DNA from: UBA8828 sp964510855
GTDB taxonomy: Bacteria; Verrucomicrobiota; Verrucomicrobiia; Opitutales; UBA953
Assembly (NCBI GenBank): GCA_964510855.1
Contig: CAZEDB010000004.1
Span: forward strand, 1 to 64,000
Direction: 5' to 3'
Length of the DNA: 64,000 nucleotides
Of this stretch, positions 36,178 to 46,341 are shown piece by piece (positions within the stretch are counted from its first letter, which is position 1; the number at the start of each line of letters is the position of its first letter). Below the pieces are notes generated by a model. The model was not told the origin of the DNA. It saw only the letters and a list, made by a program, of their open reading frames with translations, and did not search any database. Position numbers and translations under genes: made by a program.

Positions 36178-39100
36178 TTACTTACCCGTGGGGACGACCT
36201 TGAGTTGGCGGTAGAGGGGGAGACCCGTACCGGCAGGGACGAGGTGACCCATGATCACATTCTCCTTGAAGCCAGTGAGGTAGTCCTTCTTCGCCATGGT
36301 AGCCGCATCCGTCAGCACCCGGGTAGTCTCTTGGAAGGAGGCCGCCGAGATGAAGGATTCGGTTTCCAAGGAGGCCTTGGTGATGCCGAGCAGGATTGAC
36401 TCCGTCTCAGCAATCATCGCGCCCCCGCCGTGCAGACGAGCATTCTCCTCCACCAGGAGGGTGCGGTCAACCTGTTCACCCCAGAGGTGTTCAGAGTCAC
36501 CTGGGTCACTGACCCGCACCTTACGCAGCATGCGAGAGACAATGATTTCGATGTGCTTGTCGTTAATCACCACGCCTTGAGTGCGGTACACCTTTTGAAT
36601 TTCGGTGATGAGGTAATCCTGTACGCGCGACTGTCCGAGAATATCGAGAATGTCGTGCGGATCGATGGCACCATCGGTAAGGGGCTGGCCTTGTTTAACT
36701 TTTTCACCGGCCGCCACCACGATGTGCTTACCGTGAGGAATGAGATGCTCTTCTTCGCGACCAATAGCGTCGACGACCACGAGCTTCTTCTTACCGCGCA
36801 CCGAAGGCTCGAAGCGAACGGTACCGTCAATCTTAGCAATCTCAGCGGCATCCTTGGGAGGACGGGCTTCGAAGAGCTCGGAGATTCGAGGCAGACCCGC
36901 GGTGATGTCCTGCGTCTTTGAAGCCTGACGAGGAATCTTAGCTAGGGAGGAACCGGCCATAACCGCATCGCCGTCGCCGACTTCAACCCGTGCGCCTGCA
37001 GGGATGGAGAAGGTAGCTAAAGGCTTACCGCGGCCATCCACGATTTGCACCTGAGGATTCTGTTCGTCGGAGTGCTCAATCACGTACTTGAAGACCGAGC
37101 CTGAATTGTCGCGCTCTTCCGTGAAGGTTACTCCAGGAATCATGTCGAGGAGACGAACCTTACCCTCTGCATTCGAGAGAATAGGGGTGAAGTTAGGATC
37201 CCAACGGCAAATCAGATCGCCCTTGGCAACCTTCTTACCGTCAATCGGCAAGGCAGCACCCGCCACCACGCGATACTCTTCGAGGACTTCGCCCTTGTCG
37301 CCGACGATACGGACGGATCCGTTACCATTCATAGCCAGGGCGAAGCCGCCATCGAGTTCAACGGTGTGCAAATCAACGTGCTGCACGCGACCACCCAAGC
37401 GGGCTTTAAGTTCAGGCGTCTTCAACTGCGCCACCCCACCAATGTGGAAGGTACGCATGGTGAGCTGGGTACCAGGCTCGCCGATTGACTGAGCGGCAAT
37501 GATACCTACCGCCGTACCGCGCTCGACTAAGCGACCGGTTGAAGGGTCGAGGCCGTAGGCGCGGGGAGGGATAGCATTGACGCGCATGTGGGTCAACGGG
37601 GAGAGAATCTTGACGCGCTCAATCCCAGCCTTCTCGATGCGGAGCACGGCAGGCTCATCAATGAGCTCGCCAGCCTTGACCAAGATTTCTGAAGGACTGA
37701 GAGGGTTGGCGACATCTTCCGCCGCACAACGACCAAGAATTCGGTCAGAAAGCGGGAGGAGAATTTCGTCACCATCATAAATCGCAGACTTCCAGATGCC
37801 GTTGGGCAGACGGACAGCAACGCGATCCACGCCCGCATCGCGCAGACGCGTGATACGTTCTTCGGTGAGCACCTCGCCAGCGCGAGCCAAGGGTTTAACC
37901 CCATCAGGGTTAACCGCATCGGTCGCGAGGTGACGTCCGAGCGCAAGGTCACCCAGGGTGATGATTTCGGAGTCAGGAGGGCCAACGGTATCATCCGTAA
38001 CGATGACATCCATGGCGACGTCACACAACTTACGTGTCATGTAACCCGCATCGGCCGTCTTCAACGCGGTGTCAGACAGACCCTTACGGGCACCGTGGGT
38101 CGAGATGAAGTACTCAAGTACCGAGAGGCCGTCACGGAAGGACGACAAAATCGGCCGCTCAATAATTTCACCGGAAGGCTTGGCCATCAGACCACGCGCA
38201 CCGCACAACTGCTTAACCTGGGCTTTATTACCCCGAGCACCTGAATCCATCATGGCAAACACCGGATTAATAATCCAGCGACCCGCGTGACGGGGGTCAC
38301 CTTTGCGCACGCCAGCAGGACGAGCGGATTCCGAGAGGGTGGTGTACACCGACTGGGCAATACGGTCGGTCGCCGAATTCCAAATTTCGACCACCTTGTT
38401 CCGGCGTTCTTCTTCGGTAATCGAACCGTCAGCAATGTCCTTACGGCACTTAGCCACACGGTCGGCAGCTTCGCGCACGACCTTATCCTTATCTTTAGGG
38501 AAGATCATGTCGCTCACACCGATGGAGATACCCGCACGCGTCGCGGCACGGAAACCGGTTTCCTTAAGGGCATCGAGCACAGGCACTGTAGCCTCACCGC
38601 CTACGCGTTTGTAGGTGTTGAGAATCAAGTCACCGACTTGAGATTTCTTAACCGTGAAGTTAACAAAGCCCAATTCGCGCGGCCAGATGGTGCTAAAGAG
38701 CACACGACCCAAGGTGGTGACAATTACCGTAGAAGTAGCATCACCGTAAACGGTTTCGCGACCGCGATCAGGGTTACGTAAGCGCACCCAATCATGGAAG
38801 TGAAGCGAGCCATCAGCTTCGGCAAAGAGCGCATCTTCCACGGAATTGAAAAGTGGAATATGCGCATCCTTAGCCGGCTTAGTTACCGGCTCATAGGTGA
38901 GGTAGTAAGAGCCTAGGACAATGTCCTGCGAAGGGGTCAAGATCGGCTTACCGCTGGAGGGCGAGAAGATGTTGTTGGCCGCCATCATCAGGAGTTTGCA
39001 CTCCATAATAGCTTCGAGGGAGAGCGGAACGTGCACGGCCATTTGGTCACCGTCGAAGTCCGCATTGTAAGCGGTACAGACCAAGGGGTGCAGACGAATC

Positions 39101-40500
39101 GCATCGCCTTCAATCAAGACGGGCTCGAAGGCCTGAATCGAAAGACGGTGCAGCGTGGGCGCACGATTGAGGAAGACAGGGTGACCCTTGGTCACTTCTT
39201 CAAGTAAGTCCCAGACCTCAGGACGGCGCTCCTGGATATACTTCTTGGCGCTGCGCACCGTGTGCACGAGGCCGAGTTCCTTCAAACGCTTGATAATGAA
39301 GGGCTCGAAGAGGGTCAGGGCCATTTTCTTAGGCAGACCGCACTGGTTGAGCGTAAGCTCAGGACCAATCACGATGACGGAACGACCGGAATAGTCGACG
39401 CGCTTACCCAAGAGATTTTGACGGAAACGACCATGCTTACCCTTAAGCATATCGCTGATCGACTTGAGCTGACGATCGCGGTCCTTAACGGGCTTACCGT
39501 GACGGCCGTTGTCGAGCAAGGCGTCGACGGCTTCCTGCAACATCCGCATTTCATTATGGATGATGACGTCGGGCGTCTTCATCTGAATGAGCGAGCGCAG
39601 GCGATTATTACGATTAATAACCCGGCGATAGAGATCGTTTAAGTCGGAGGTGGCAAAGCGACCACCTTCGAGGGGAACTAGCGGGCGGAGATCAGGAGGA
39701 ATAACCGGTAAGACGGTTAAAATCATGAACTCAGGGCGCTTGGAAGACTCGAGGAAGCCCTGCACTACCTTCATGCGGCGGGCTACCTTCTTCTTAATTT
39801 GCTTCGACTTGGTATTGCGGAGTTGGTCACGCAATTCTTCCACGGTGGTGGCTAAATCCATCTCGCGGAGCAGGAGCTGAAGGGCCTCAGCACCCATGCG
39901 AGCTTTGAAGGAGTCGGGACCGTATTTTTGTACGGCATTACGGAAGCCTTCTTCGTCGAGCAACTCCTTGCGTTGCAGACCGGTTTGGCCTGGATCCACG
40001 ACCAGATACTTTTGGTAGTAGATAACTTGTTCGAGACTGCGCGTGGTCATGTCGAGCATGAGCGACAAGCGACTGGGCATGCTCTTGAGGAACCAGATGT
40101 GCGATACAGGGATGGCGAGGCGAATATAGCCCATGCGCTCGCGGCGAACGCGCGAGACAGTGACCTCAACGCCACACTTGTCGCAGGTTACATCCTTATA
40201 CTTAACCTTCTTGTACTTACCGCAGTAGCACTCGTAGTCGCGTACCGGACCGAAGATACGCTGACAGAAGAGGCCATTAGGCTCGGGCTTGAAGGAGCGA
40301 TAGTTGATGGTCTCAGGGCTCTTAACCTCTTTGAGCCCTTTGGCTTTGCGATTACCAAACTCATCGACTTCGTCGAGTAGCTGGTCGTTGGTCCACGCAA
40401 TAATTTCCTCGGGTGAAGCGATGGAAATCGACACCGAGTCGAAGGATTGCTCCCTCGATTCGGCGGCGGTGAACTCGGGCGTGTGCTCAGGCTGGATCAT
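36178..40500 (-). CDS. rpoC: RNA polymerase beta' subunit
   Basis: This 1440-residue protein forms the clamp and active-centre half of the polymerase. It has an N-terminal zinc ribbon (C91, C93, C106, C109) and the magnesium-binding NADFDGDQMAVH loop. The trigger-loop/bridge-helix region and the C-terminal INDKHIEIIVSRML segment follow. Length is close to E. coli RpoC. It lies 20 nt after rpoB. The leader contains AAACCCAACGC and no Shine-Dalgarno sequence. A strong terminator follows. Confidence 0.98.
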   Translation of the reverse strand: MIQPEHTPEFTAAESREQSFDSVSISIASPEEIIAWTNDQLLDEVDEFGNRKAKGLKEVKSPETINYRSFKPEPNGLFCQRIFGPVRDYECYCGKYKKVKYKDVTCDKCGVEVTVSRVRRERMGYIRLAIPVSHIWFLKSMPSRLSLMLDMTTRSLEQVIYYQKYLVVDPGQTGLQRKELLDEEGFRNAVQKYGPDSFKARMGAEALQLLLREMDLATTVEELRDQLRNTKSKQIKKKVARRMKVVQGFLESSKRPEFMILTVLPVIPPDLRPLVPLEGGRFATSDLNDLYRRVINRNNRLRSLIQMKTPDVIIHNEMRMLQEAVDALLDNGRHGKPVKDRDRQLKSISDMLKGKHGRFRQNLLGKRVDYSGRSVIVIGPELTLNQCGLPKKMALTLFEPFIIKRLKELGLVHTVRSAKKYIQERRPEVWDLLEEVTKGHPVFLNRAPTLHRLSIQAFEPVLIEGDAIRLHPLVCTAYNADFDGDQMAVHVPLSLEAIMECKLLMMAANNIFSPSSGKPILTPSQDIVLGSYYLTYEPVTKPAKDAHIPLFNSVEDALFAEADGSLHFHDWVRLRNPDRGRETVYGDATSTVIVTTLGRVLFSTIWPRELGFVNFTVKKSQVGDLILNTYKRVGGEATVPVLDALKETGFRAATRAGISIGVSDMIFPKDKDKVVREAADRVAKCRKDIADGSITEEERRNKVVEIWNSATDRIAQSVYTTLSESARPAGVRKGDPRHAGRWIINPVFAMMDSGARGNKAQVKQLCGARGLMAKPSGEIIERPILSSFRDGLSVLEYFISTHGARKGLSDTALKTADAGYMTRKLCDVAMDVIVTDDTVGPPDSEIITLGDLALGRHLATDAVNPDGVKPLARAGEVLTEERITRLRDAGVDRVAVRLPNGIWKSAIYDGDEILLPLSDRILGRCAAEDVANPLSPSEILVKAGELIDEPAVLRIEKAGIERVKILSPLTHMRVNAIPPRAYGLDPSTGRLVERGTAVGIIAAQSIGEPGTQLTMRTFHIGGVAQLKTPELKARLGGRVQHVDLHTVELDGGFALAMNGNGSVRIVGDKGEVLEEYRVVAGAALPIDGKKVAKGDLICRWDPNFTPILSNAEGKVRLLDMIPGVTFTEERDNSGSVFKYVIEHSDEQNPQVQIVDGRGKPLATFSIPAGARVEVGDGDAVMAGSSLAKIPRQASKTQDITAGLPRISELFEARPPKDAAEIAKIDGTVRFEPSVRGKKKLVVVDAIGREEEHLIPHGKHIVVAAGEKVKQGQPLTDGAIDPHDILDILGQSRVQDYLITEIQKVYRTQGVVINDKHIEIIVSRMLRKVRVSDPGDSEHLWGEQVDRTLLVEENARLHGGGAMIAETESILLGITKASLETESFISAASFQETTRVLTDAATMAKKDYLTGFKENVIMGHLVPAGTGLPLYRQLKVVPTGK

Positions 40501-40520
40501 TGTAAGGGTGTGCGTTGGGT

Positions 40521-43500
40521 TTAGTTAGTGGCGCGGGGGGCTGAGGTCTCAAGACGGACGTCGAGACAGAGCGCCTGCATTTCCTTCATCAAGACGTTGA
40601 AGGACTGAGGCGTACCGCTGACCAAGGTATTCTCGCCCTTGACCAACTGTTCGTAAATCTTGGTACGACCAGCAACGTCGTCGGACTTGACGGTGAGCAA
40701 CTCCTGCAGCGTGTAGGCAGCGCCGTACGCTTCCAGAGCCCAAACTTCCATCTCGCCGAAGCGCTGACCGCCGTACTGGGCCTTACCGCCCAACGGCTGT
40801 TGGGTGATGAGGCTGTAAGGACCGGTTGCCCGAGCGTGAATCTTATCTGCCACGAGGTGATTCAGCTTCATCATGTAGATGTGCCCAACCACTACGTCTT
40901 GGTCGAAAGGATCACCGGTGTGACCGTTAAAGAGCATGGCCTTGCCCGTTTCAGGCAGACCGGCTTCTTTAAGATATTCACGGATGCGCTCCTCAGGAAT
41001 ACCGTCGAAGATCGGGGTAGCGACCTTGAGGCCGAGCTTAGAACAAGCCCAACCTAAGTGCGTTTCCAAGACCTGGCCAACGTTCATTCGCGAAGGTACG
41101 CCGAGGGGATTAAGGCAGATGTCTACTGGGGTACCGTCGGGGAGATAAGGCATGTCTTCGACAGGAACAATGCGTGCGACCACGCCCTTGTTACCGTGAC
41201 GACCAGCCATCTTATCACCGACTTGCACCTTACGCTTAGTGGCAACGTAAACTTTGACGTTCTTGATGGCGCCACCTTCATCGATGCCCTGCTCAATCGC
41301 TTCGGTCTTACGCTTACGCTCGGCGTCAAGCTCGTCGAAGCGGCGATGGTAAGCATCGAGAATGCCGCGAATCTTCATCTTCACGGGCGAGTCATTCATC
41401 TCGATAGAACGTGAGACGGAGGCCAGACGGCGAAGTAAGGTCTTGGTGATCTTACGATTGGCGGGAATGATTTCCTCACCGTTTTCGGAATTACGAACGT
41501 CGAGAGGGATCTTCTCACCCAGCAAGAAGTTCGACAAGGTGTCGGTCATTTCCTCGCGGAGTTTCGACTCTAGGGTACGGTGCTCTTCGTTAACTTTCTT
41601 GAGGGCACGGCGTTGTTCAGCCGCATCTAGGCGACCGTCATCTTCGTCCGTACGGGAAGAGACCTTAACGTCCATCACGATACCATAAGTACCGGAAGGC
41701 ACGCGCAGGGAGGTGTCCTTAACATCGCGGGCTTTTTCACCGAAGATGGCACGGAGAAGCTTCTCTTCGGGAGCGAGGTCACCTTCGCTCTTGGGTGTGA
41801 TCTTACCCACGAGAATATCGTCGGGTTTGACTTCAGCACCAATGCGGATGACGCCGTCGCGATTGAGATTGCGCAGGGCAATTTCAGAGAGATTGGGAAT
41901 GTCGCGCGTGATTTGCTCAGGCCCCAGTTTGGTATCACGGGCGGTGACATCAAACTCCTCAATGTGAATCGAGGTGAAGGTATCTTGCTTGAGCATGCGC
42001 TCAGAAAGCAGGATGGCGTCTTCGAAGTTGTAACCATTCCAAGGCATGAAGGCGACGAGGACGTTACGGCCGAGCGCGAGCTCGCCCTTGTCGGTTGCGG
42101 CGCCATCGGCGATAACATCGCCTGCCTTAACCTTTTGTCCAACCGCGACCATAGGACGCTGATTGAAACAGGTGGAATTGTTGGTTTTAAGGAACTTGCG
42201 CAGATCGTAGACCCAAAGACCTTTATCAGGATTGGAGCGGAGCTTGCGGTTATCAATTTGAGCCTGAGTCACTTCACCATCCTTGGTGATAATGATACGG
42301 CGAGCGTCGACTGAAGCCACGATACCCGTGTCTTCAGCAATAACAACCGTCTTTGAGTCCACCGCCACGCGATGCTCAAGACCGGTGCCCACGTACGGCG
42401 CTTCAGTCACAATCAAGGGCACGCCTTGGCGTTGCATGTTCGAACCCATCAGGGCGCGATTGGCGTCGTCGTGCTCTAGGAAAGGAATCAGACCGGCAGC
42501 CACCGAGACCACCTGCTGAGGGGAGACGTCCATGTAATCGACGTCTTGAGGGTCGAGCTCTTGAATGTCGTCACTGACACGGCAAGTAACGGGACCAATG
42601 AGGCGACCGTCTTTTTCCAAACCGGTATTAGCCTGGGCGACCTTGAAGCGTTCCTCTTGGTCGGCCGTCATGTATTCAACCCGGTCAGTTACTTTACCGC
42701 GAACCACCTTGCGATAAGGGGCCTCGATGAAGCCGTAAGGGTTGATACGAGCGTAGGTTGAGAGCGAGTTAATCAGACCGATATTAGGACCCTCCGGGGT
42801 CTCAATCGGGCAGATTCGACCGTAGTGCGAAGGATGCACGTCGCGCACTTCGAAGCCGGCGCGGTCGCGATTCAGACCGCCAGGCCCGAGGGCCGAAAGA
42901 CGACGTTTGTGCGTCAACTCCGCGAGCGGATTAATTTGGTCCATCAACTGAGCCAGCTGACTACGGCCAAAGAATTCGCGAATAGCGTTACCAAAAGGCT
43001 TAGGATTAACCAGCTTCTGCGGGGTCAAGGAGTCAACCGACTGGTCATACTCATTGATGCGAGCCTTGACAGTCTTGACCACATTCTTGAGACCAGCACG
43101 GCACTGGTTGGCGAGCAACTCGCCGACGTTACGTACCCGACGGGAACCTAAGTGGTCGATGTCGTCGATGCGCAACTTACCGCGGCGCAAGGCGAAGAGC
43201 TGCTTGGTGGCCGCCACGATGTCGTCTTTATCAATGGTGCGCGAACGAAGTTCGGCTTCGGCTTCTTCCTGCTTATTGCGGAAGGCTTTGCTAGCCTCTT
43301 GAGTGCGGTGAGCGAGTTTTTGGTTAAGCTTATAACGACCGACTCGACCCAGATCGTAACGAAGGGGATCTTGGAAGAGGCGGTGCATGTGCGCCTTAGC
43401 GCTCTTGGTATTGACGGGCTCGCCGGGGCGAAGCTTGCGGAAAATTTCCTTAACCGCGTCTTCTTCGTTTTTAATCCCATTACCTTCGGTATCTTTACGC

Positions 43501-44372
43501 AGGGCGAGAATGATGGCACCACCGTCGGGCTCGGTGTCGTAGACCCCAATACGGGCTTTAGGACCAGAGGCAGCAAGCAACGCCTTAAGCGTGGCGGTGT
43601 CGAGTTTGTCGTACTGCTTCGCAATCGGCTTACCGAGCGCAACGTTGACTTGGTCGTCGGCGAATACCAAGCGGGCTTGGTCTTCGGGCGAAAGTTCAAG
43701 CGCTTGTTTTACCGAGAGCTCGCGCAATTCGTAGAAGAGCGAGAGGATGTCGCGGTCTTGGTTATAACCAAAGGCGCGCAGGAGGGTCGTTAGCAGGAAC
43801 TTACGACGGCGACGGCGGCGGTCGAGGTAGACCCAGAGCAAGTCATTTTGGTCACACTGAACTTCGATCCAGGTACCACGGTCAGGAATGATCCGGAAGG
43901 CGTGCAGGAGTTTGCCGCTGGTGTGAGGGGCTTCCTCGAAGGCAATACCAGGGGAACGGTGAAGTTGGGATACAACCACGCGTTCGGCGCCGTTAATCAC
44001 GAAGGAGCCGCGATCGGTTACCATCGGCAGATCGCCCATGGCAATTTCTTCGTCCTTGAACGAACCCTTCTCGACTAAACGAAGCTTGAGCAGGAGGGAG
44101 ACCGCGTAGGTTGTGCCTTCGCGGATGCAATCGACCTCACTCATGCGAGGGAGATTTAAACTGTAGTCGAGGTACTCGAGGCGGAAGTTGCCGTTGTTGC
44201 TCTCAACCGGGAAGACTTCCTTGAAGACGGCCTCGAGGCCAGCGTTCGTGCGCTGGGCAGGGGCGACGTCCATCTGGAGAAACTCCTGGAACGAGGTAAT
44301 CTGATTCTCGATTAGGTTCGGGGGAGGGATAACCTCACGGAGCTTACCGAAGTTCTTGCGTTCGTTGGACAT
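40521..44372 (-). CDS. rpoB: RNA polymerase beta subunit
   Basis: This 1283-residue catalytic subunit has, in order, the protrusion and lobe regions and the rifampicin-pocket segment (FFGRSQLAQLMDQINPLAEL then THKRRLSALGPGGL). ETPEGPNIGLINSL, the flap, the GDKMAGRHGNKGVV motif and the C-terminal clamp-binding part follow. The wild-type rifampicin-site residues D, H, R and S are all in place by eye. It lies 143 nt after rplL, with a hairpin in that space. Confidence 0.98.
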   Translation of the reverse strand: MSNERKNFGKLREVIPPPNLIENQITSFQEFLQMDVAPAQRTNAGLEAVFKEVFPVESNNGNFRLEYLDYSLNLPRMSEVDCIREGTTYAVSLLLKLRLVEKGSFKDEEIAMGDLPMVTDRGSFVINGAERVVVSQLHRSPGIAFEEAPHTSGKLLHAFRIIPDRGTWIEVQCDQNDLLWVYLDRRRRRRKFLLTTLLRAFGYNQDRDILSLFYELRELSVKQALELSPEDQARLVFADDQVNVALGKPIAKQYDKLDTATLKALLAASGPKARIGVYDTEPDGGAIILALRKDTEGNGIKNEEDAVKEIFRKLRPGEPVNTKSAKAHMHRLFQDPLRYDLGRVGRYKLNQKLAHRTQEASKAFRNKQEEAEAELRSRTIDKDDIVAATKQLFALRRGKLRIDDIDHLGSRRVRNVGELLANQCRAGLKNVVKTVKARINEYDQSVDSLTPQKLVNPKPFGNAIREFFGRSQLAQLMDQINPLAELTHKRRLSALGPGGLNRDRAGFEVRDVHPSHYGRICPIETPEGPNIGLINSLSTYARINPYGFIEAPYRKVVRGKVTDRVEYMTADQEERFKVAQANTGLEKDGRLIGPVTCRVSDDIQELDPQDVDYMDVSPQQVVSVAAGLIPFLEHDDANRALMGSNMQRQGVPLIVTEAPYVGTGLEHRVAVDSKTVVIAEDTGIVASVDARRIIITKDGEVTQAQIDNRKLRSNPDKGLWVYDLRKFLKTNNSTCFNQRPMVAVGQKVKAGDVIADGAATDKGELALGRNVLVAFMPWNGYNFEDAILLSERMLKQDTFTSIHIEEFDVTARDTKLGPEQITRDIPNLSEIALRNLNRDGVIRIGAEVKPDDILVGKITPKSEGDLAPEEKLLRAIFGEKARDVKDTSLRVPSGTYGIVMDVKVSSRTDEDDGRLDAAEQRRALKKVNEEHRTLESKLREEMTDTLSNFLLGEKIPLDVRNSENGEEIIPANRKITKTLLRRLASVSRSIEMNDSPVKMKIRGILDAYHRRFDELDAERKRKTEAIEQGIDEGGAIKNVKVYVATKRKVQVGDKMAGRHGNKGVVARIVPVEDMPYLPDGTPVDICLNPLGVPSRMNVGQVLETHLGWACSKLGLKVATPIFDGIPEERIREYLKEAGLPETGKAMLFNGHTGDPFDQDVVVGHIYMMKLNHLVADKIHARATGPYSLITQQPLGGKAQYGGQRFGEMEVWALEAYGAAYTLQELLTVKSDDVAGRTKIYEQLVKGENTLVSGTPQSFNVLMKEMQALCLDVRLETSAPRATN

Positions 44373-44411
44373 GGCGGGAAGGGCTTGGTGCGGGCGGTTG
44401 GAAATGGGTTT

Positions 44412-44431
44412 ACCCTGATAGCGGACAGGGT
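44412..44431 (-). other. Second small hairpin in the rplL-rpoB spacer
   Basis: ACCCTG and CAGGGT form a 6-bp stem with an 8-nt loop between the larger attenuator-like hairpin and the rpoB start. No U-run follows. It may act with the upstream hairpin. Confidence 0.35.
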
Positions 44432-44447
44432 GGCCGTTGGTGAAACA

Positions 44448-44488
44448 GTGGGGGGCGGTTCAGACCCTTAGGTCTGGCCGCGCCCCAC
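44448..44488 (-). promoter_or_regulatory. Large hairpin between rplL and rpoB
   Basis: The arms GTGGGG...GCGG...CAGACC and the matching GGTCTG...CCGC...CCCCAC close around CTTA, giving a stem of about 16 pairs with a few mismatches. No U-tract follows, so it is not a full terminator. In E. coli the equivalent rplL-rpoB space holds a partial terminator and an RNase III site that lower rpoBC relative to L7/L12; the same role is inferred here. Confidence 0.55.
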
Positions 44489-44515
44489 GTTAGTCGCGCG
44501 GGTGCGCGTAGAAGA

Positions 44516-44896
44516 TTACTTGACCTCGACGGTAGCGCCGGCGGCCTTGAGCTTAGTCTCGATGTCCTTAGCTTCGTCCTTGCTGACGCCTTCCTTGACG
44601 GGCTTAGGCGCGCTATCCACGAGATCCTTGGCTTCCTTGAGGCCAAGACCGGTGATGGCACGGACTTCCTTAATGACGTTGATGGACGTAGCGCCCTTAT
44701 CCTTGAGGATAACGTCGAAGGTCGTCTTCTCCTCGGCAGGTGCGGCGGCAGCGCCAGCGCCAGCAGCGGCAACCGCTACAGGTGCAGCAGCGGATACGCC
44801 CCACTTGGTTTCGAGTTCTTTAACGAGACCAGCGATGTCGATGATCGACTGTGCGCTGAGCCATTCGATGACTTGTTCTTTAGTGATGTTGCTCAT
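44516..44896 (-). CDS. rplL: Ribosomal protein bL12 (L7/L12)
   Basis: This 126-residue stalk protein recruits translation GTPases. It has an N-terminal dimerisation helix region (about 1-35), an Ala-rich hinge (about 36-55, VAVAAAGAGAAAAPAEEK) and the C-terminal globular domain with KVIKEVRAITGLGLKEAK-type residues (here INVIKEVRAITGLGLKEAK). The leader has AAGGA 9 nt before ATG, one of the few weak Shine-Dalgarno candidates in the window, followed by ATACCCAAC. Confidence 0.98.
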   Translation of the reverse strand: MSNITKEQVIEWLSAQSIIDIAGLVKELETKWGVSAAAPVAVAAAGAGAAAAPAEEKTTFDVILKDKGATSINVIKEVRAITGLGLKEAKDLVDSAPKPVKEGVSKDEAKDIETKLKAAGATVEVK

Positions 44897-44974
44897 GTTG
44901 GGTATTCCTTGAACAGATCGCGACCGGTGAAGGTCATTTGAGGGCGTGAGCCCCGATCTAGGGTTCGTTGGTAG

Positions 44975-44996
44975 TTTGGGTTGGGTTTGGGTTGGG
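44975..44996 (-). repeat. Two tandem 11-nt units in the rplJ-rplL spacer
   Basis: The 11-mer TTTGGGTTGGG occurs twice head to tail (on the minus strand CCCAACCCAAA). It is an expanded form of the CCCAACC-type motif seen in several other leaders of this operon. Confidence 0.75.
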
Positions 44997-45043
44997 TATT
45001 TCGCGCTCGACGCACCGTTGTGGCACGCGGGAACGAAAAGGGT

Positions 45044-45544
45044 TTAGGCGGCAGGCGAAGCCGATTTTTCTGCGGCTTTGTTTTTGGCCACCAAGAGGCA
45101 TACCACTTGGGTGGCAGGCATGGAGAGAAGGGAGAGCAACTGCGCACGAATCGCATCGAGCGAAGGCAGTTTAGCCAAGGTATCGATTTCTTGCGCGGAA
45201 AGAAGCTTAGCGTCGAGCACGCCAGCCTTAACTTCGAGACGAGAGAAATCTTTGAAGAACTTAACTAAAACTTTAGCAACGCCGCTGGGATTGTCGCCGC
45301 CCGTAACTAAGGCGGTGTGACCCGAGAGGTGAGCCGAAAGATCGGGTAGGCCGGCCTGTTTGGTGGCGATACCTAGGATACTATTCTTGACCACGTGATA
45401 CTCCGCACCGAGGGGGCGGAGTTGAGCACGAACATCCGTGGCATCCTTGACGGTCACGCCGGTAAAATTGGCGATGAGCAAGTACTTAGACTTGGTGAGG
45501 TAGCCGGCGACTTCGTCGACGAGGAATTGTTTTTCAGCACGCAT
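45044..45544 (-). CDS. rplJ: Ribosomal protein uL10
   Basis: This 166-residue protein anchors the L7/L12 dimers to 23S rRNA. It begins MRAEKQFLVDEVAGYLTKSK and has the conserved LIANFTGVTVKDATDVRAQLR region. Length is normal. Only 31 nt separate it from rplA, so there is no room for the long L10-binding leader known from E. coli. The leader reads AACCCCAAG ... AACCAACTCCC before ATG. Confidence 0.97.
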   Translation of the reverse strand: MRAEKQFLVDEVAGYLTKSKYLLIANFTGVTVKDATDVRAQLRPLGAEYHVVKNSILGIATKQAGLPDLSAHLSGHTALVTGGDNPSGVAKVLVKFFKDFSRLEVKAGVLDAKLLSAQEIDTLAKLPSLDAIRAQLLSLLSMPATQVVCLLVAKNKAAEKSASPAA

Positions 45545-45575
45545 GGGAGTTGGTTCTCAGGCTTGGGGTTAACGT

Positions 45576-46280
45576 TTAGGCAGTAGGGGCAACCACGGCG
45601 CGGAGGTCGATAGGGATGCCTGGGCTCATAGTTGAGCTCAAGGTAACCGATTTAACGAAACGAGGTCCGGAGAAACCTGAAGGTTGGGACTTCGCCAAGG
45701 CACCAAGAGCGGCCTCGACATTTTGCGCCAGCTTATCAGCCGCGAAGGATTTCTTGCCAACCACGATGACGATATTGGCAGTTTTATCCATTTTGAATTC
45801 AACGCGACCGGCTTTAACTTCGCGAATAGTGCGAGGAATATCGTCCGAAACCGTGCCCGACTTAGGGTTAGGCATCAGACCGCGAGGACCCAGCACACGG
45901 GCCACTTTACGCACGTCTTTCATGGCCGGGGTAGTTGAGACCGCGACATCGAAGTCCATCCAGCCACCTAACACTTTATCAATCAAATCATTCATGCCCG
46001 CAGCGTCCGCTCCCGCCGCAAGGGCTTCCTGAGCATTGTCGGTAAAGACAATCACCCGGATTTTTTTACCCGAACCGTTAGGCAGGGAGACGGTACCACG
46101 AACCATTTGGTCCGACTGCTTAGGATCGACGCCGAGACAGGCGGCAATTTCGACAGTCTCGTCGAACTTAGCTGCGGGCATCTTCTTAAGGATTTCCGTA
46201 GCGGCAGCCACGGTGTGGGTTTGCGTTAAGTCGGCCACCTTGGCGGCGGCGCGATAACGCTTGGAGGGTTGGCGGTTCAT
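45576..46280 (-). CDS. rplA: Ribosomal protein uL1
   Basis: This 234-residue L1-stalk protein starts at ATG 46278-46280 (MNRQPSKRYRAAAKVADL). It has the usual region KTANIVIVVGKKSFA and the C-terminal SSTMSPGIPIDL motif. In many bacteria L1 represses its own operon by binding its leader. The 61-nt space to rplK contains AACCCCCAACCCAAACC and an AGGAG too far (13 nt) from ATG to be a good Shine-Dalgarno. An upstream in-frame ATG (46358) overlaps rplK and is rejected. Confidence 0.97.
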   Translation of the reverse strand: MNRQPSKRYRAAAKVADLTQTHTVAAATEILKKMPAAKFDETVEIAACLGVDPKQSDQMVRGTVSLPNGSGKKIRVIVFTDNAQEALAAGADAAGMNDLIDKVLGGWMDFDVAVSTTPAMKDVRKVARVLGPRGLMPNPKSGTVSDDIPRTIREVKAGRVEFKMDKTANIVIVVGKKSFAADKLAQNVEAALGALAKSQPSGFSGPRFVKSVTLSSTMSPGIPIDLRAVVAPTA

Positions 46281-46341
46281 GGCGACTTGGGGTCTCCTGC
46301 GGGTAGCAGTATTAGGTTTGGGTTGGGGGTTAAAGGAGGGC

